This document shows, one piece after another, positions 53,892 to 63,100 of a DNA stretch of 64,000 nt. The stretch is from Scleromatobacter sp039920745. Lineage in GTDB: Bacteria > Pseudomonadota > Gammaproteobacteria > Burkholderiales > Burkholderiaceae_C. Location: the NCBI GenBank assembly GCA_039920745.1, contig JBDSDD010000075.1, forward strand, positions 1-64,000. Reading direction: 5' to 3'. The translations under genes and the position numbers were made by a program. The notes beneath the pieces were generated by a model. The model was not told where the DNA came from. It searched no databases and saw only the letters and a list, made by a program, of their open reading frames with translations. Every line of letters begins with the position of its first letter. Position 1 is the stretch's first letter.

Positions 53892-54983
53892 ATGAGCTCC
53901 CCGAACGAAACCCCTGTCGTCGACACCTTGTCGTTGGCTCCGCTGCCGTTCGCCCAGTACGCGCTGATCATCGACGCCCGCTCGCCACACGAGTACGCGG
54001 AGGATCACGTGCCCGGTGCCGTGAACCTGCCGGTGGTCGACGACGCCGAGTTCGCCGAGGTCGGCATCCAGCACAAGACGGATCCGCACGCCGCCTACCT
54101 GATCGGCGCGCAGCACTCCTTTCGCAACCTGGCCACGCACACGGCGGCGCTGATCTCGCGCTACAAGCCCGAGGATCGCTTCCTCGTCTACTGCTTCCGG
54201 GGTGGCAAGCGCAGCGCGTTGTGGGCCGCCAACCTGCGGCTGATCGGCTTCACGGTCGATGTCGTTCCCGGCGGCTGGAAGCACTATCGCAACTGGGTAC
54301 GCGAGTCGCTCGCCACGCTGCCGCAGCGCTTCGACTACACCGTGCTGTGCGGTCCGACCAACTGCGGCAAGACGCGGCTGCTGCAGGAGCTGGCGCGCCA
54401 GGGCGAGCAGGTGCTGGACCTCGAAGGGCTGGCCAAGCACCGTGGCTCGCTGCTGGGTGACCTGCCCGGCGAGCCGCAGCCGACGCAGAAGACCTTCGAC
54501 ACGCTGGTGCTGGACGGGCTGCGCCGCTTCGACCCGACGCGCCCGGTCTGGGTCGAGGCCGAGAGCAAGAAGGTGGGCCGGCTGCTGGTGCCCGAGGTGC
54601 TGACCGTGGCGATGCGCCAGGCACCGACGCTGCATGTAGTCGTGCCGATGAAGGAACGCGTCCGACTGTGCGGCGAAGAATATGCGCACTTCGCGGCTGA
54701 CCCGCTGTCCATGAGCGCGCGGCTGGCACCGCTGAAGCCCCTGGTGGGCGGTGAAGAACTGGCGCTGTGGCACACGCTGGCCAGCGCCGGCCGCGTGGAC
54801 GAGTTGTTCGAGCGCCTGATGACGCAACACTACGATCCGGCTTACTCGCGTTCGACCACACGTGAATTCGGGCCTGGCGACGCGGCCAACCGCGTCGAAC
54901 TCGAATCGCTGCAACCCGACGCGCTCGCCGCGTCTGCACGCACAATGATCGCCTCGCGCCAAGCGCGCACTCCCGGCCCGTGA
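53892..54983 (+). CDS. mnmH: tRNA 2-selenouridine synthase
   Basis: A 363-residue SelU/YbbB protein. The N-terminal rhodanese domain has IIDARSPHEYAEDHVPGAVN and the active Cys101 in LVYCFRGGKRSALWA (Cys97 in E. coli). The C-terminal part carries a P-loop GPTNCGKT at about residues 153-160. It converts 2-thiouridine at the tRNA wobble position to 2-selenouridine through a geranylated intermediate, using selenophosphate from SelD. Its place at the end of the transporter operon ties that transporter to selenium. The stop overlaps the next start (GTGA). Confidence 0.94.
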   Translation: MSSPNETPVVDTLSLAPLPFAQYALIIDARSPHEYAEDHVPGAVNLPVVDDAEFAEVGIQHKTDPHAAYLIGAQHSFRNLATHTAALISRYKPEDRFLVYCFRGGKRSALWAANLRLIGFTVDVVPGGWKHYRNWVRESLATLPQRFDYTVLCGPTNCGKTRLLQELARQGEQVLDLEGLAKHRGSLLGDLPGEPQPTQKTFDTLVLDGLRRFDPTRPVWVEAESKKVGRLLVPEVLTVAMRQAPTLHVVVPMKERVRLCGEEYAHFAADPLSMSARLAPLKPLVGGEELALWHTLASAGRVDELFERLMTQHYDPAYSRSTTREFGPGDAANRVELESLQPDALAASARTMIASRQARTPGP

Positions 54984-55246
54984 ACACGATGCTCGCACTG
55001 CTCAAACTCGGTTGTCTCGCGCTCTACGCACTGGGCCTGGCGGCGTTGTTCGGGCTGTGGAGCGGCCCGGTCGCCACCGGCTTCGAATATGCGGCCGCGG
55101 CCTTCATCGTGGTCCATGTGATCGAGCTGCCGATCTTCTTCAAGATCCTGCGCACGTACCGCGGCTCGATGGCGTCCAGCGTCGCTCAGGCGCTGCTGTT
55201 CGGCATGCTGCACTCCCTGCCGCTGAAGCAGGCGGCGCGGGCCTGA
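54980..55246 (+). CDS. Small membrane protein, DUF1145-like
   Basis: The product is 88 residues with three hydrophobic segments (LLKLGCLALYALGLAALFGL, FEYAAAAFIVVHVIELPIFF and a shorter C-terminal one). The length and the HVIELPIFFK motif fit the DUF1145 family, whose function is unknown. It starts at a GTG overlapping the mnmH stop; an ATG three codons later is an alternative start. It is translationally coupled to the selenium operon, although a role in selenium use is not established. Confidence 0.65.
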   Translation: MNTMLALLKLGCLALYALGLAALFGLWSGPVATGFEYAAAAFIVVHVIELPIFFKILRTYRGSMASSVAQALLFGMLHSLPLKQAARA

Positions 55247-55247
55247 C

Positions 55248-56381
55248 ATGGGCGTGCTGTCCGGCCTGCGCGTCATCGAGATCGCCGCTCTCGGCCCGGC
55301 GCCGTTCTGCGGCATGCTGCTGGCCGACATGGGGGCGGACGTGGTGCTCGTGGAGCGTGGCGGCGCCAAGGGCGCAGATCTGCTGGCCCTCGGCAAGAAC
55401 GCGATCGTCAACCGCGGCAAGCGCTCGGTCGTGCTCGATCTCAAGGATCCGGCGGCGGTCGACGCGGTGCTGCGGCTCGTGGCCGGCGCCGACGCGCTGA
55501 TCGAGGGCATGCGCCCCGGCGTGATGGAACGCCTGGGCCTGGGGCCGGATGCCTGCCTGGCGCGCAACCCGCGGCTGGTCTACGGCCGCATGACCGGCTG
55601 GGGCCAGGACGGCCCGCTGGCGCAGGCTGCGGGGCACGACATCAACTACATCGCGCTGTCGGGCGCGCTGTGGTTCTCCGGCACGCCGGGCGAGCCGCCG
55701 ATGGCGCCGCCGACGCTGGTGGGTGACCTCGGCGGTGGCGCGCTGTATCTCGCGATGGGCGTGCTGGCGGCCTTGCTGTCGGCGCGCCAGACCGGCGTCG
55801 GCCAGGTGATCGACGCGGCCATCGTCGACGGCAGCGCCAACCTGATGAACCTGCTGTTGTCGGCGCACGCCGCCGGCCAGCAGCCGTTCGAGCGCGGCCG
55901 CGGGCTGCTGGACGGCCCGCACTGGTACGGCAGCTACGCCTGCGCCGACGGATTGTTCGTCAGCGTCGGCGCGCTGGAGCCGCAGTTCAACGCGCTGTTG
56001 TTCGCCAAGCTGGGGCTGGCCGACGACCCCGACTTCCGCAACGCCTACGACGCCCGCCGCTGGCCGCGCCTGCGCGAGCGCCTGGCCGCGCTGTTCGCGT
56101 CGCAGCCACGCACGCACTGGGTGGACTTGCTCGAAGGCAGCGACGCCTGCGTCGCGCCCGTGCTCACGCCGCGTGAGGCGCTCGCGCACCCGCACCTGGC
56201 CGCGCGTGGCGTGTACGCGCAGCGCGAGGGCGTGCTGCAGGCCGCACCGGCGCCGCGCTTCTCGGTGACGCCATCGGCCGAGCCGGGTGGCGTGCCGGCG
56301 CGTGGCGCGCATGGCGCCGAGTTGCTGCGCGAGGCCGGGCTGGACGACGCGGCGATCGCGCGACTGCTGCCGCCGGGCTGA
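55248..56381 (+). CDS. Alpha-methylacyl-CoA racemase (class III CoA-transferase family)
   Basis: The product is 377 residues starting MGVLSGLRVIEIAALGPAPF. The racemase residues are present with correct spacing: His130 in AAGHDINYIALSGAL, Asp160 in LVGDLGGGALYL, and the Glu in VSVGALEPQFNALL. These match His126, Asp156 and Glu241 of the Mycobacterium enzyme, so racemase is preferred over CoA transferase. It interconverts (R)- and (S)-2-methylacyl-CoA, needed to degrade methyl-branched and isoprenoid acids by beta-oxidation. It starts 1 base after the DUF1145-like gene. Confidence 0.88.
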   Translation: MGVLSGLRVIEIAALGPAPFCGMLLADMGADVVLVERGGAKGADLLALGKNAIVNRGKRSVVLDLKDPAAVDAVLRLVAGADALIEGMRPGVMERLGLGPDACLARNPRLVYGRMTGWGQDGPLAQAAGHDINYIALSGALWFSGTPGEPPMAPPTLVGDLGGGALYLAMGVLAALLSARQTGVGQVIDAAIVDGSANLMNLLLSAHAAGQQPFERGRGLLDGPHWYGSYACADGLFVSVGALEPQFNALLFAKLGLADDPDFRNAYDARRWPRLRERLAALFASQPRTHWVDLLEGSDACVAPVLTPREALAHPHLAARGVYAQREGVLQAAPAPRFSVTPSAEPGGVPARGAHGAELLREAGLDDAAIARLLPPG

Positions 56382-56487
56382 TGGTCATGATGCGGGGCGC
56401 CGCGGTCACCCTGCATCGGCTCCGGCTCTGCCAATTCGGTCGCGAACTCCGATGCCGCGCCCGTCCGTTCCATGCTCCAATTCCGTC

Positions 56488-58437
56488 ATGAACGCGCCGC
56501 AGGCCGCCATCGACGACTATTCGCAAGGGATGCGGGTGCGCCGGCTCATACAGATCGCCCGCCTGGTGCTGGTCGCGGAGTCGGTGACAGCGGCCCTCTA
56601 CGCGTCGCACGGGCAGTGGGGCATCGCGTTGACGTTGGCCACCGCGGCGGCGATGGCGGTGCTCTGCCTGATGCTGTCGCGCCACCAGCTCAACTCGTTG
56701 GGCGGTGCGGTGCTGCTGGCGTCGCTGACGGTGCTGTCGTCGACGCTGATGTGGATCTCCGAAGGCTTGCACGACGTCGCCTTGGTCACCTATCCGGTCA
56801 TCCTGATCATGGCCGGCCTGCTGGGTGCGAAGCGCTATTTCGCCGTCCTGCTGGCGGGCATGCTCGGCTTCGTGTCGTGGCTGTCGCTGGCCACCTACGT
56901 GTGGCACACGCGGGCCGACGGGGTGCTGGCCGGCGGCCTGGCAATGTGGCGCGACACGACCGTGATCCTGCTGGTGAGCGCCGCCGCCGTCTGGATCGTG
57001 ATCGACGACATGCAGACTGCGCTGGCGCGGCTGCGCGAACAGATCGGCAAGTTCAACGAGTCGCAGGCGCACCTGGCCTACCTCGCCAAGCATGACGTCC
57101 TCACCGGTCTGCCCAACCGCGCGCTGGGCCGCGACCGCATCGAGCAGGCGCTGGGCCAGGCAGCGCGGCGCAAGAACCTGTTGGCAGTGCTGTTCGTCGA
57201 CCTCGACAACTTCAAGTCGGTCAACGACATGCTGGGCCACGCCACCGGCGACGACTTCCTCAAGGAGGTGGCGCTGCGGCTGACGCAGGCGGTGCGCAAG
57301 TCGGATGTCGTCTCGCGCCACGGTGGCGACGAGTTCCTGATCGGGCTGGTGGACATCGCGTCCGCGGACGACGCGTCCAACGTGGCGTCGGCGATCCTCG
57401 CGAACCTGGCCAAGCCGTTCTTCGTCAAGGACAGCGAGCTCTCGTGCACCGGCTCGATCGGCATCGCGCTGCACCCTCAGGACGGCGTCGACTACGACGC
57501 GCTGCTGCGCCAGGCCGACATCGCGATGTACTCGGCCAAGGAGTCGGGGCGAAACGCGTGGCGCTTCTTCGACCCGGCGATGCAGGCCAACCTGCAGCAG
57601 GGGATGCTGCTGGTGTCGAGCCTGCGCGGCGCGCTCGCGCGGCGCGAGTTCGAGCTGCACTACCAGCCGATCATCGATCTCGTGAGCGGCCGCGTGCTGG
57701 GCGCCGAGGCGCTGATCCGCTGGCGCCGGCCCGAATCGGGGCTGGTGCTGCCGGGGCTTTTCATCGACGCCGCGGAGCGCTCGGGCCTGATCGTCGAGGT
57801 GGGCGAGTGGGTGCTGGAGGAGGCCTGCCGGCAGCTCGTCGAATGGCAGGCCATCGGCTGCGGCGAGTTCACGATGGCCGTCAACCTGTCGGTCGTGCAG
57901 TTTCGTCGCGGCAATGTCGACGCGGTCGTCCAGCGCGTGCTCCAGCGCACCGGCCTGCACGCTGGCTGCCTGGAACTGGAGCTCACCGAGTCGACGCTGG
58001 TCGACGACGCGGACAGCTTCATCCTGGCGCTGCAGCGGCTCAAGGCGTTGGGCGTGCGGCTGTCGATCGACGACTTCGGCACCGGGTATTCGAACCTGTC
58101 GTACCTGCAGCGCTTCGCGGTCGACAAGCTCAAGGTGGATCGCTCGTTCATCGTGCGCCTGAACAACTCGGGCCAGGATCGCGCGATCGTCGACGCCATC
58201 GTGCAGATCGCGCGCAGCCTGAACCTGGTGGTCACGGCCGAAGGCATCGAGGACCCATCGGTCGTGCAGGCATTGATCGAGATGGGTTGCGCGCAAGGGC
58301 AGGGCTACCTGTTCGGCAAGCCGCAGCCGGCCGCCGAGTTCGAACGCCTGCTGCCGCGCGCGCCCGAGCTCGCGGTGCTGTCGGTGCAGGAGGCCGGCGC
58401 GGCCTTCTTGCCCACTGGCGCGGGCTCTTCGACGTAG
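56488..58437 (+). CDS. Six-span membrane protein with GGDEF and EAL domains
   Basis: The product is 649 residues. About six spans occupy residues 15-180 (MASE-like sensor), followed by GGDEF with SRHGGDEFLIGL and an RxxD site (RKSD), then EAL. The EAL residues needed for hydrolysis are visible: GAEALIRWRR, AVNLSVVQF, LELELTEST, SIDDFGTGYSNLSYL, KLKVDRSFI and VTAEGIED. Both domains look catalytically competent, so the protein could make or break c-di-GMP, with one activity probably dominant. It stands alone, about 106 bases after the racemase gene. Confidence 0.88.
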   Translation: MNAPQAAIDDYSQGMRVRRLIQIARLVLVAESVTAALYASHGQWGIALTLATAAAMAVLCLMLSRHQLNSLGGAVLLASLTVLSSTLMWISEGLHDVALVTYPVILIMAGLLGAKRYFAVLLAGMLGFVSWLSLATYVWHTRADGVLAGGLAMWRDTTVILLVSAAAVWIVIDDMQTALARLREQIGKFNESQAHLAYLAKHDVLTGLPNRALGRDRIEQALGQAARRKNLLAVLFVDLDNFKSVNDMLGHATGDDFLKEVALRLTQAVRKSDVVSRHGGDEFLIGLVDIASADDASNVASAILANLAKPFFVKDSELSCTGSIGIALHPQDGVDYDALLRQADIAMYSAKESGRNAWRFFDPAMQANLQQGMLLVSSLRGALARREFELHYQPIIDLVSGRVLGAEALIRWRRPESGLVLPGLFIDAAERSGLIVEVGEWVLEEACRQLVEWQAIGCGEFTMAVNLSVVQFRRGNVDAVVQRVLQRTGLHAGCLELELTESTLVDDADSFILALQRLKALGVRLSIDDFGTGYSNLSYLQRFAVDKLKVDRSFIVRLNNSGQDRAIVDAIVQIARSLNLVVTAEGIEDPSVVQALIEMGCAQGQGYLFGKPQPAAEFERLLPRAPELAVLSVQEAGAAFLPTGAGSST

Positions 58438-58545
58438 GGGTGCGGTTTGCCTTGCGGCCGTGTCGCCGATGCAGGAGCAAGCTGGGCAGGAGCGCGGGAA
58501 TCCGGCTGGCCCGCAAGCAGGCTCATCCCTTGGCACAATGCACCG

Positions 58546-59049
58546 ATGCAACCGGTCAAACGACGTCCTGGCGTTTCACTCTTCACCTTGGCACTTGCAC
58601 TGCTCGCGCCGCTGCTGCCGGCTGGCGCGGCAGCCTCCGACGCCGACGACGAGGCGTTCTACCAGCGCGCCTCCGCCTGCGCCGCGGCGATGCAGTTCGA
58701 CCAGTTGGCGCTGGTCGGCAAGGCGCGCGCCGGTGCGACTGACGTGCGCCCCGAACTGCTGCGGCTGACCAAGCTGGGCTTCGCCTACGTCGGCGAAGCC
58801 TACCTGAAGGGCCTGCGAGACCCGCGCGGCAGCGACATGCTCAAGGCCGCGACGGCCGAGCAGAAGAGCTGGCCGGAGCCGCGCCACAAGGCGCTGGTGG
58901 CGCAATGCCGTGTTGAGGCGCAGAAGGTCTACGACGACGCGGGCATGTGGCAATGGGCGGTCGACAACAAGGCCAAGAAGCGTGTCGACCGGTTCCTGTC
59001 GGCGCCAGCGCCGGCGGCTTCGAACGCGGCCTCGGCAGGCAGCCGTTGA
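58546..59049 (+). CDS. Small exported protein of unknown function
   Basis: The 167-residue product has a signal peptide (SLFTLALALLAPLLPAGAAA) followed by a mainly helical, charged mature region with two Cys (SACAAAMQF and VAQCRVEA) that could pair. The C-terminus is Ala/Ser-rich. I recognise no family. The Met at 58546 directly precedes the basic RRP and hydrophobic signal segment, which supports the start. Its stop is 3 bases from that of the convergent methyltransferase-fold gene. Confidence 0.65.
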   Translation: MQPVKRRPGVSLFTLALALLAPLLPAGAAASDADDEAFYQRASACAAAMQFDQLALVGKARAGATDVRPELLRLTKLGFAYVGEAYLKGLRDPRGSDMLKAATAEQKSWPEPRHKALVAQCRVEAQKVYDDAGMWQWAVDNKAKKRVDRFLSAPAPAASNAASAGSR

Positions 59050-59052
59050 ACG

Positions 59053-59964
59053 TCAGGGCTTGACGAACTTCAGCACGAACTCGTCCTTGGGTTGCGGCGG
59101 GTTCGGTGTGTTCAGGTTGCGCGGATCGTTGGCGTTGCGCAGGAAGTCGCCTTCGGCAACCAGCCTGAAGCCGGCGGCCTCGACCTCGGCGCGCAGGAAC
59201 GACTCCTCGATGCGGTGCAACGTGCCGGACTCCTGGATTCCGGTGTGCGCACGCCCGGCGTGGTCGGCGATCACGTAGAAGCCGCCCGGCTTGAGCGCCT
59301 TGTAGATTGCTGCGTTGGCCTGCGCCCGGTCGACGCCCAGGAAGCCGAAGTCGTGATAGTTGAACATCAGCGTCACGAGATCGAGCTTGCCGTCGGCCAC
59401 CTCGGGCGGCACCGGGTTGTCGAACTTGAGCGCGGCGTAGGCGATCGGCGCGGCCGCCACGCCCGCGGTCTTCATGGCCGCGGCACGGGCGGCGAGCACG
59501 TCGGCGGTCGTGCGTTGCGGCGCCGGCATGCCCACGGGCGCCGGGCCACCGTTTTCGGGCGCAGCCGGCTTGGGCGCCGCCATCGGGCCGCGCGGCTGGC
59601 TCTGCGCCCAGACCATGCCGGTCGGGCCGATCACGCGCGCCAGCAGCTCCGTCGTGTAGCCGCCGCCGGTGCTCACGTCCAGCGCCGTCCAGCCCGGCTT
59701 GGCGCCGATGAACATCAGCATGTCTTCGGGATGGCGGCGCTGGTCGTTGGTGCGGTCGGCCTGGCTGCGATCGGGGCTCGCGACAATCGCGGCGATCTGC
59801 GCGCGCGACAACGGGCTGATCGACGTCGTGGTCGAGGTGGCCGTGGACGAGCTCGTTGCGCTGGTCATCACCATCGGGGGCTCGGCGGGCTTGGAGGCGC
59901 AGCCGAACAGGGCGGCGGTCGCCAGGGCGACGGCGCTGCCACGAAGAAGATGGACGTTGGGCAT
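59053..59964 (-). CDS. Exported lipoprotein with class I methyltransferase fold
   Basis: The product is 303 residues. The N-terminus is a lipoprotein signal ending LFGCASK (Cys22), then a Ser/Thr-rich linker. The folded part has WTALDVSTGGGYTTELLARV, which fits the SAM-binding motif I of class I methyltransferases, and DLVTLMFNYHDFGFLGV for the later strands, ending with a GGFYVIADHAG strand. Export would place it where no SAM is expected, so it may bind another ligand or have lost methyl transfer. Similar signal-bearing proteins exist in other proteobacteria without proven function. Confidence 0.75.
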   Translation of the reverse strand: MPNVHLLRGSAVALATAALFGCASKPAEPPMVMTSATSSSTATSTTTSISPLSRAQIAAIVASPDRSQADRTNDQRRHPEDMLMFIGAKPGWTALDVSTGGGYTTELLARVIGPTGMVWAQSQPRGPMAAPKPAAPENGGPAPVGMPAPQRTTADVLAARAAAMKTAGVAAAPIAYAALKFDNPVPPEVADGKLDLVTLMFNYHDFGFLGVDRAQANAAIYKALKPGGFYVIADHAGRAHTGIQESGTLHRIEESFLRAEVEAAGFRLVAEGDFLRNANDPRNLNTPNPPQPKDEFVLKFVKP

Positions 59965-60119
59965 GGAGTGTCTCGTTGTTGAGTTGTGCGGCGATGTTGC
60001 CTCAGCAGCCAGTGCCGCCGGGGTGCGCTTCGCCCCACTCTCGTGTAGGACAGCGGCTCGTTGCGTGGGCCGGCAAAGCATTGAGAATGGCGCTTCGGAC
60101 ACCCTCTGCGTGCGTCGCC

Positions 60120-63100
60120 ATGCCCCTGCAACACTTCCATCCCGCCGTCGCCCGCTGGTTCGAACGCCGGTTCGGCGAGCCCACTGCTGCCCAGGTCGCG
60201 GCATGGCCGCACATCCGGGCGGGGCGCAACACGCTGGTGGCCGCGCCCACCGGTTCGGGCAAGACGCTGACGGCCTTCCTGGCTGCGCTGGACGACCTGG
60301 TGCGCCGCGGCGTGGCCGGTGCGCTGCCGGACGAGACGGTGGTGCTCTACGTGTCGCCGCTGAAGGCGCTGTCCAACGACATCCGCGCCAACCTCGACGA
60401 GCCGCTGGCAGGCATCCGTGCCGAGCTGGTCGCGCAAGGGCTGCCCGACGTCGAGATCCGCACCGCCGTGCGCACTGGCGATACGCCGCAGCGCGAGCGC
60501 CAGCAGAGCCTGCGCCGGCCACCGCACATCCTGGTGACGACGCCCGAGTCGCTCTACGTGCTGCTGGGCTCGCTCTCGGGACGACGCATGCTGTCGACCG
60601 TGCGCAGCGTGATCGTCGACGAGATCCACGCGCTGGCCGCCAACAAGCGCGGCAGCCACCTGGCGCTGTCGCTGGAACGGCTGCAGTCCGTCGTCGACCA
60701 GCCGCCTTGCGCACCGGTCGGCGACCAGGCTGACGCGCAGGGCGAGCGGGCCGACCCGAAGGCCGTGGCCCCGCGCGCGCGGCCGCGCCACGTCACGCGC
60801 ATCGGGCTGTCGGCCACCCAGAAGCCGATCGCCGAAGTCGCGCGATTCCTGGTCGGCGCCGCTGGGCTGGCGGACGGCATCGCCGACTGCGAGATCGTCG
60901 ACATTGGCTACAAGAAACAGCGCGACCTCGCGCTGGAGGTGCCGCCCACGCCGCTGGCGGCGGTGATGTCCAACGACCAGTGGCAGCAGGTCTACGAGCG
61001 CATCGTGCAACTGGTGGCCGCACATCGCACGACGCTGGTCTTCGTCAACACGCGCCGCATGGCAGAGCGCGCCGCGCGCCATTTGGGCGACCTGCTGGGC
61101 AAGGATGCCGTCGCCGCGCACCACGGCAGCCTCGCGCGCGAGCTGCGGCTGGATGCCGAACAGCGCCTCAAGCGCGGCGAGCTGAAGGTGCTGGTGGCCA
61201 CGGCGTCGCTGGAGCTGGGGCTGGACATCGGCAACGTCGATCTGGTCTGCCAGCTCGGCTCGCCACGCTCGATCGCCGCGTTTCTGCAGCGCGCCGGCCG
61301 CGCCGGCCACGCGGTGGGCGGCACGCCCAAGGCGCGGCTGTTCCCGCAGTCGCGCGACGAGCTCGTCGAATGCGCCGCGCTGCTGGACGCGATCCACCGC
61401 GGCGAGCTCGATGCGTTGCACGTGCCGCCGATGCCGCTGGACGTGCTGGCCCAGCAGATCGTGGCCGAGACCGCGTGCCGCGATTGGGACGAAGGCGCAC
61501 TGTTCGAGCTGATGCGCCGCGCCTGGCCTTACGCCGCGCTGCCGCGCGAGCGCTTCGACGCGGTGCTGCGCATGCTGGCTGAGGGCTACACGACGCGCCT
61601 GGGTGCGCGCGGCGCGTACATCCATCGCGACGCGGTGCATCACCAGGTGCGCGAGCGCCGTGGCGCGCGCATGACCGCCCTGACCTCCGGCGGCACGATT
61701 CCCGAGACCGGCGACTACGCCGTGCTGCTGGAGCCGCAGTCCGACCGCATCGGCAGCGTCAACGAGGACTTTGCCGTCGAAAGCCTGGCCGGCGACATCT
61801 TCCAGTTGGGCAACACCAGCTACCGAATCCTCAAGATCGAACCCGGCCGCGTGCGCGTGGAGGATGCCAAGGGCGCGCCGCCCAACATCCCGTTCTGGCT
61901 CGGCGAGGCGCCGGGACGCAGCGACGAGCTGTCGTTCGCGGTCGCTCGGCTGCGTGAGGAGGTCGGCGATCACCTGCGGCGCGGCGGCTCGGCCGCGGCC
62001 ATCGACGCGCTGGTCGTGCAGACCGGCAACGGCATCGACGCCGAGGCCGCGCGCCAGATCGTCGACCACCTGGCGAGCGCGCAGGCCGTGCTCGGCGCAC
62101 TGCCCACGCCCAAGCGCATCGTGATGGAGCGCTTCTTCGACCAGTCTGGCGGCATGCAACTGGTGATCCATTCGCCGTTCGGCAGCCGCCTGAACCGCGC
62201 CTGGGGCCTCGCGCTGCGCAAGCGCTTCTGTCGCCAGTTCAACTTCGAGCTGCAGGCCGCGGCCACGGAGGACGCGATCGTGCTGTCGCTGTCCACCAGC
62301 CACAGTTTTCCGCTGGACGAGGTCGCGCGCTACCTGCGCTCGGCCACCGCGCTCGACGTGCTGATCCAGGCGCTGCTCGACGCGCCGCTGTTCGCCGTGC
62401 GCTGGCGCTGGAACGCAACGACGTCGCTCGCGTTGCCGCGCTTCGTCGGTGGCCGCAAGGTGGCGCCTCAGTTGCAGCGCATGAAGTCTGAAGACCTGCT
62501 CGCCTCCGTGTTCCCCGACCAGGTGGCCTGCGCGGAAAACCTGTCCGGCCCGCGCGAGGTGCCCGACCACCCGCTGGTCGCGCAGACGATGCACGACTGC
62601 CTGCACGAGGCGATGGACTCCGAGGGCTGGCTGGCCGTGCTGCGCGGCATCGAGTCGGGCGCGATCGAAGTCATCGCGCGCGACCTGCCAGCGCCGTCGC
62701 CGTTGGCGGCCGAGGCCCTCAACGCTCGGCCTTACGCCTACCTGGACGACGCGCCCATCGAGGAGCGCCGCACGCAGGCGGTGCAGAGCCGCCGTTTCGG
62801 CAATGACCTTGCAAGCAGCGACAACGTCGACGGGATGGGCGCGCTCGACGCGGATGCGATCGCCGGCGTGCGCGAGGAGGCGTGGCCGCGTGCGCGCAAC
62901 GCGGACGAGGTGCACGAGGCCTTGATGACGCTGGGCGCGATCAGCGAGGCCGAGGCGCACGCCAACGAGCACTGGGACGCCGCGCTGGCGACGCTCGCGA
63001 AGTCGGGTCGCGCGGCGCGCCTTGACCAGTTGTGGGTCGCCGCCGAGCGCCTGGCGATGCTGCGCCAGCTCTATCCTCAGGCGACGCTGCAGCCCGAGAT

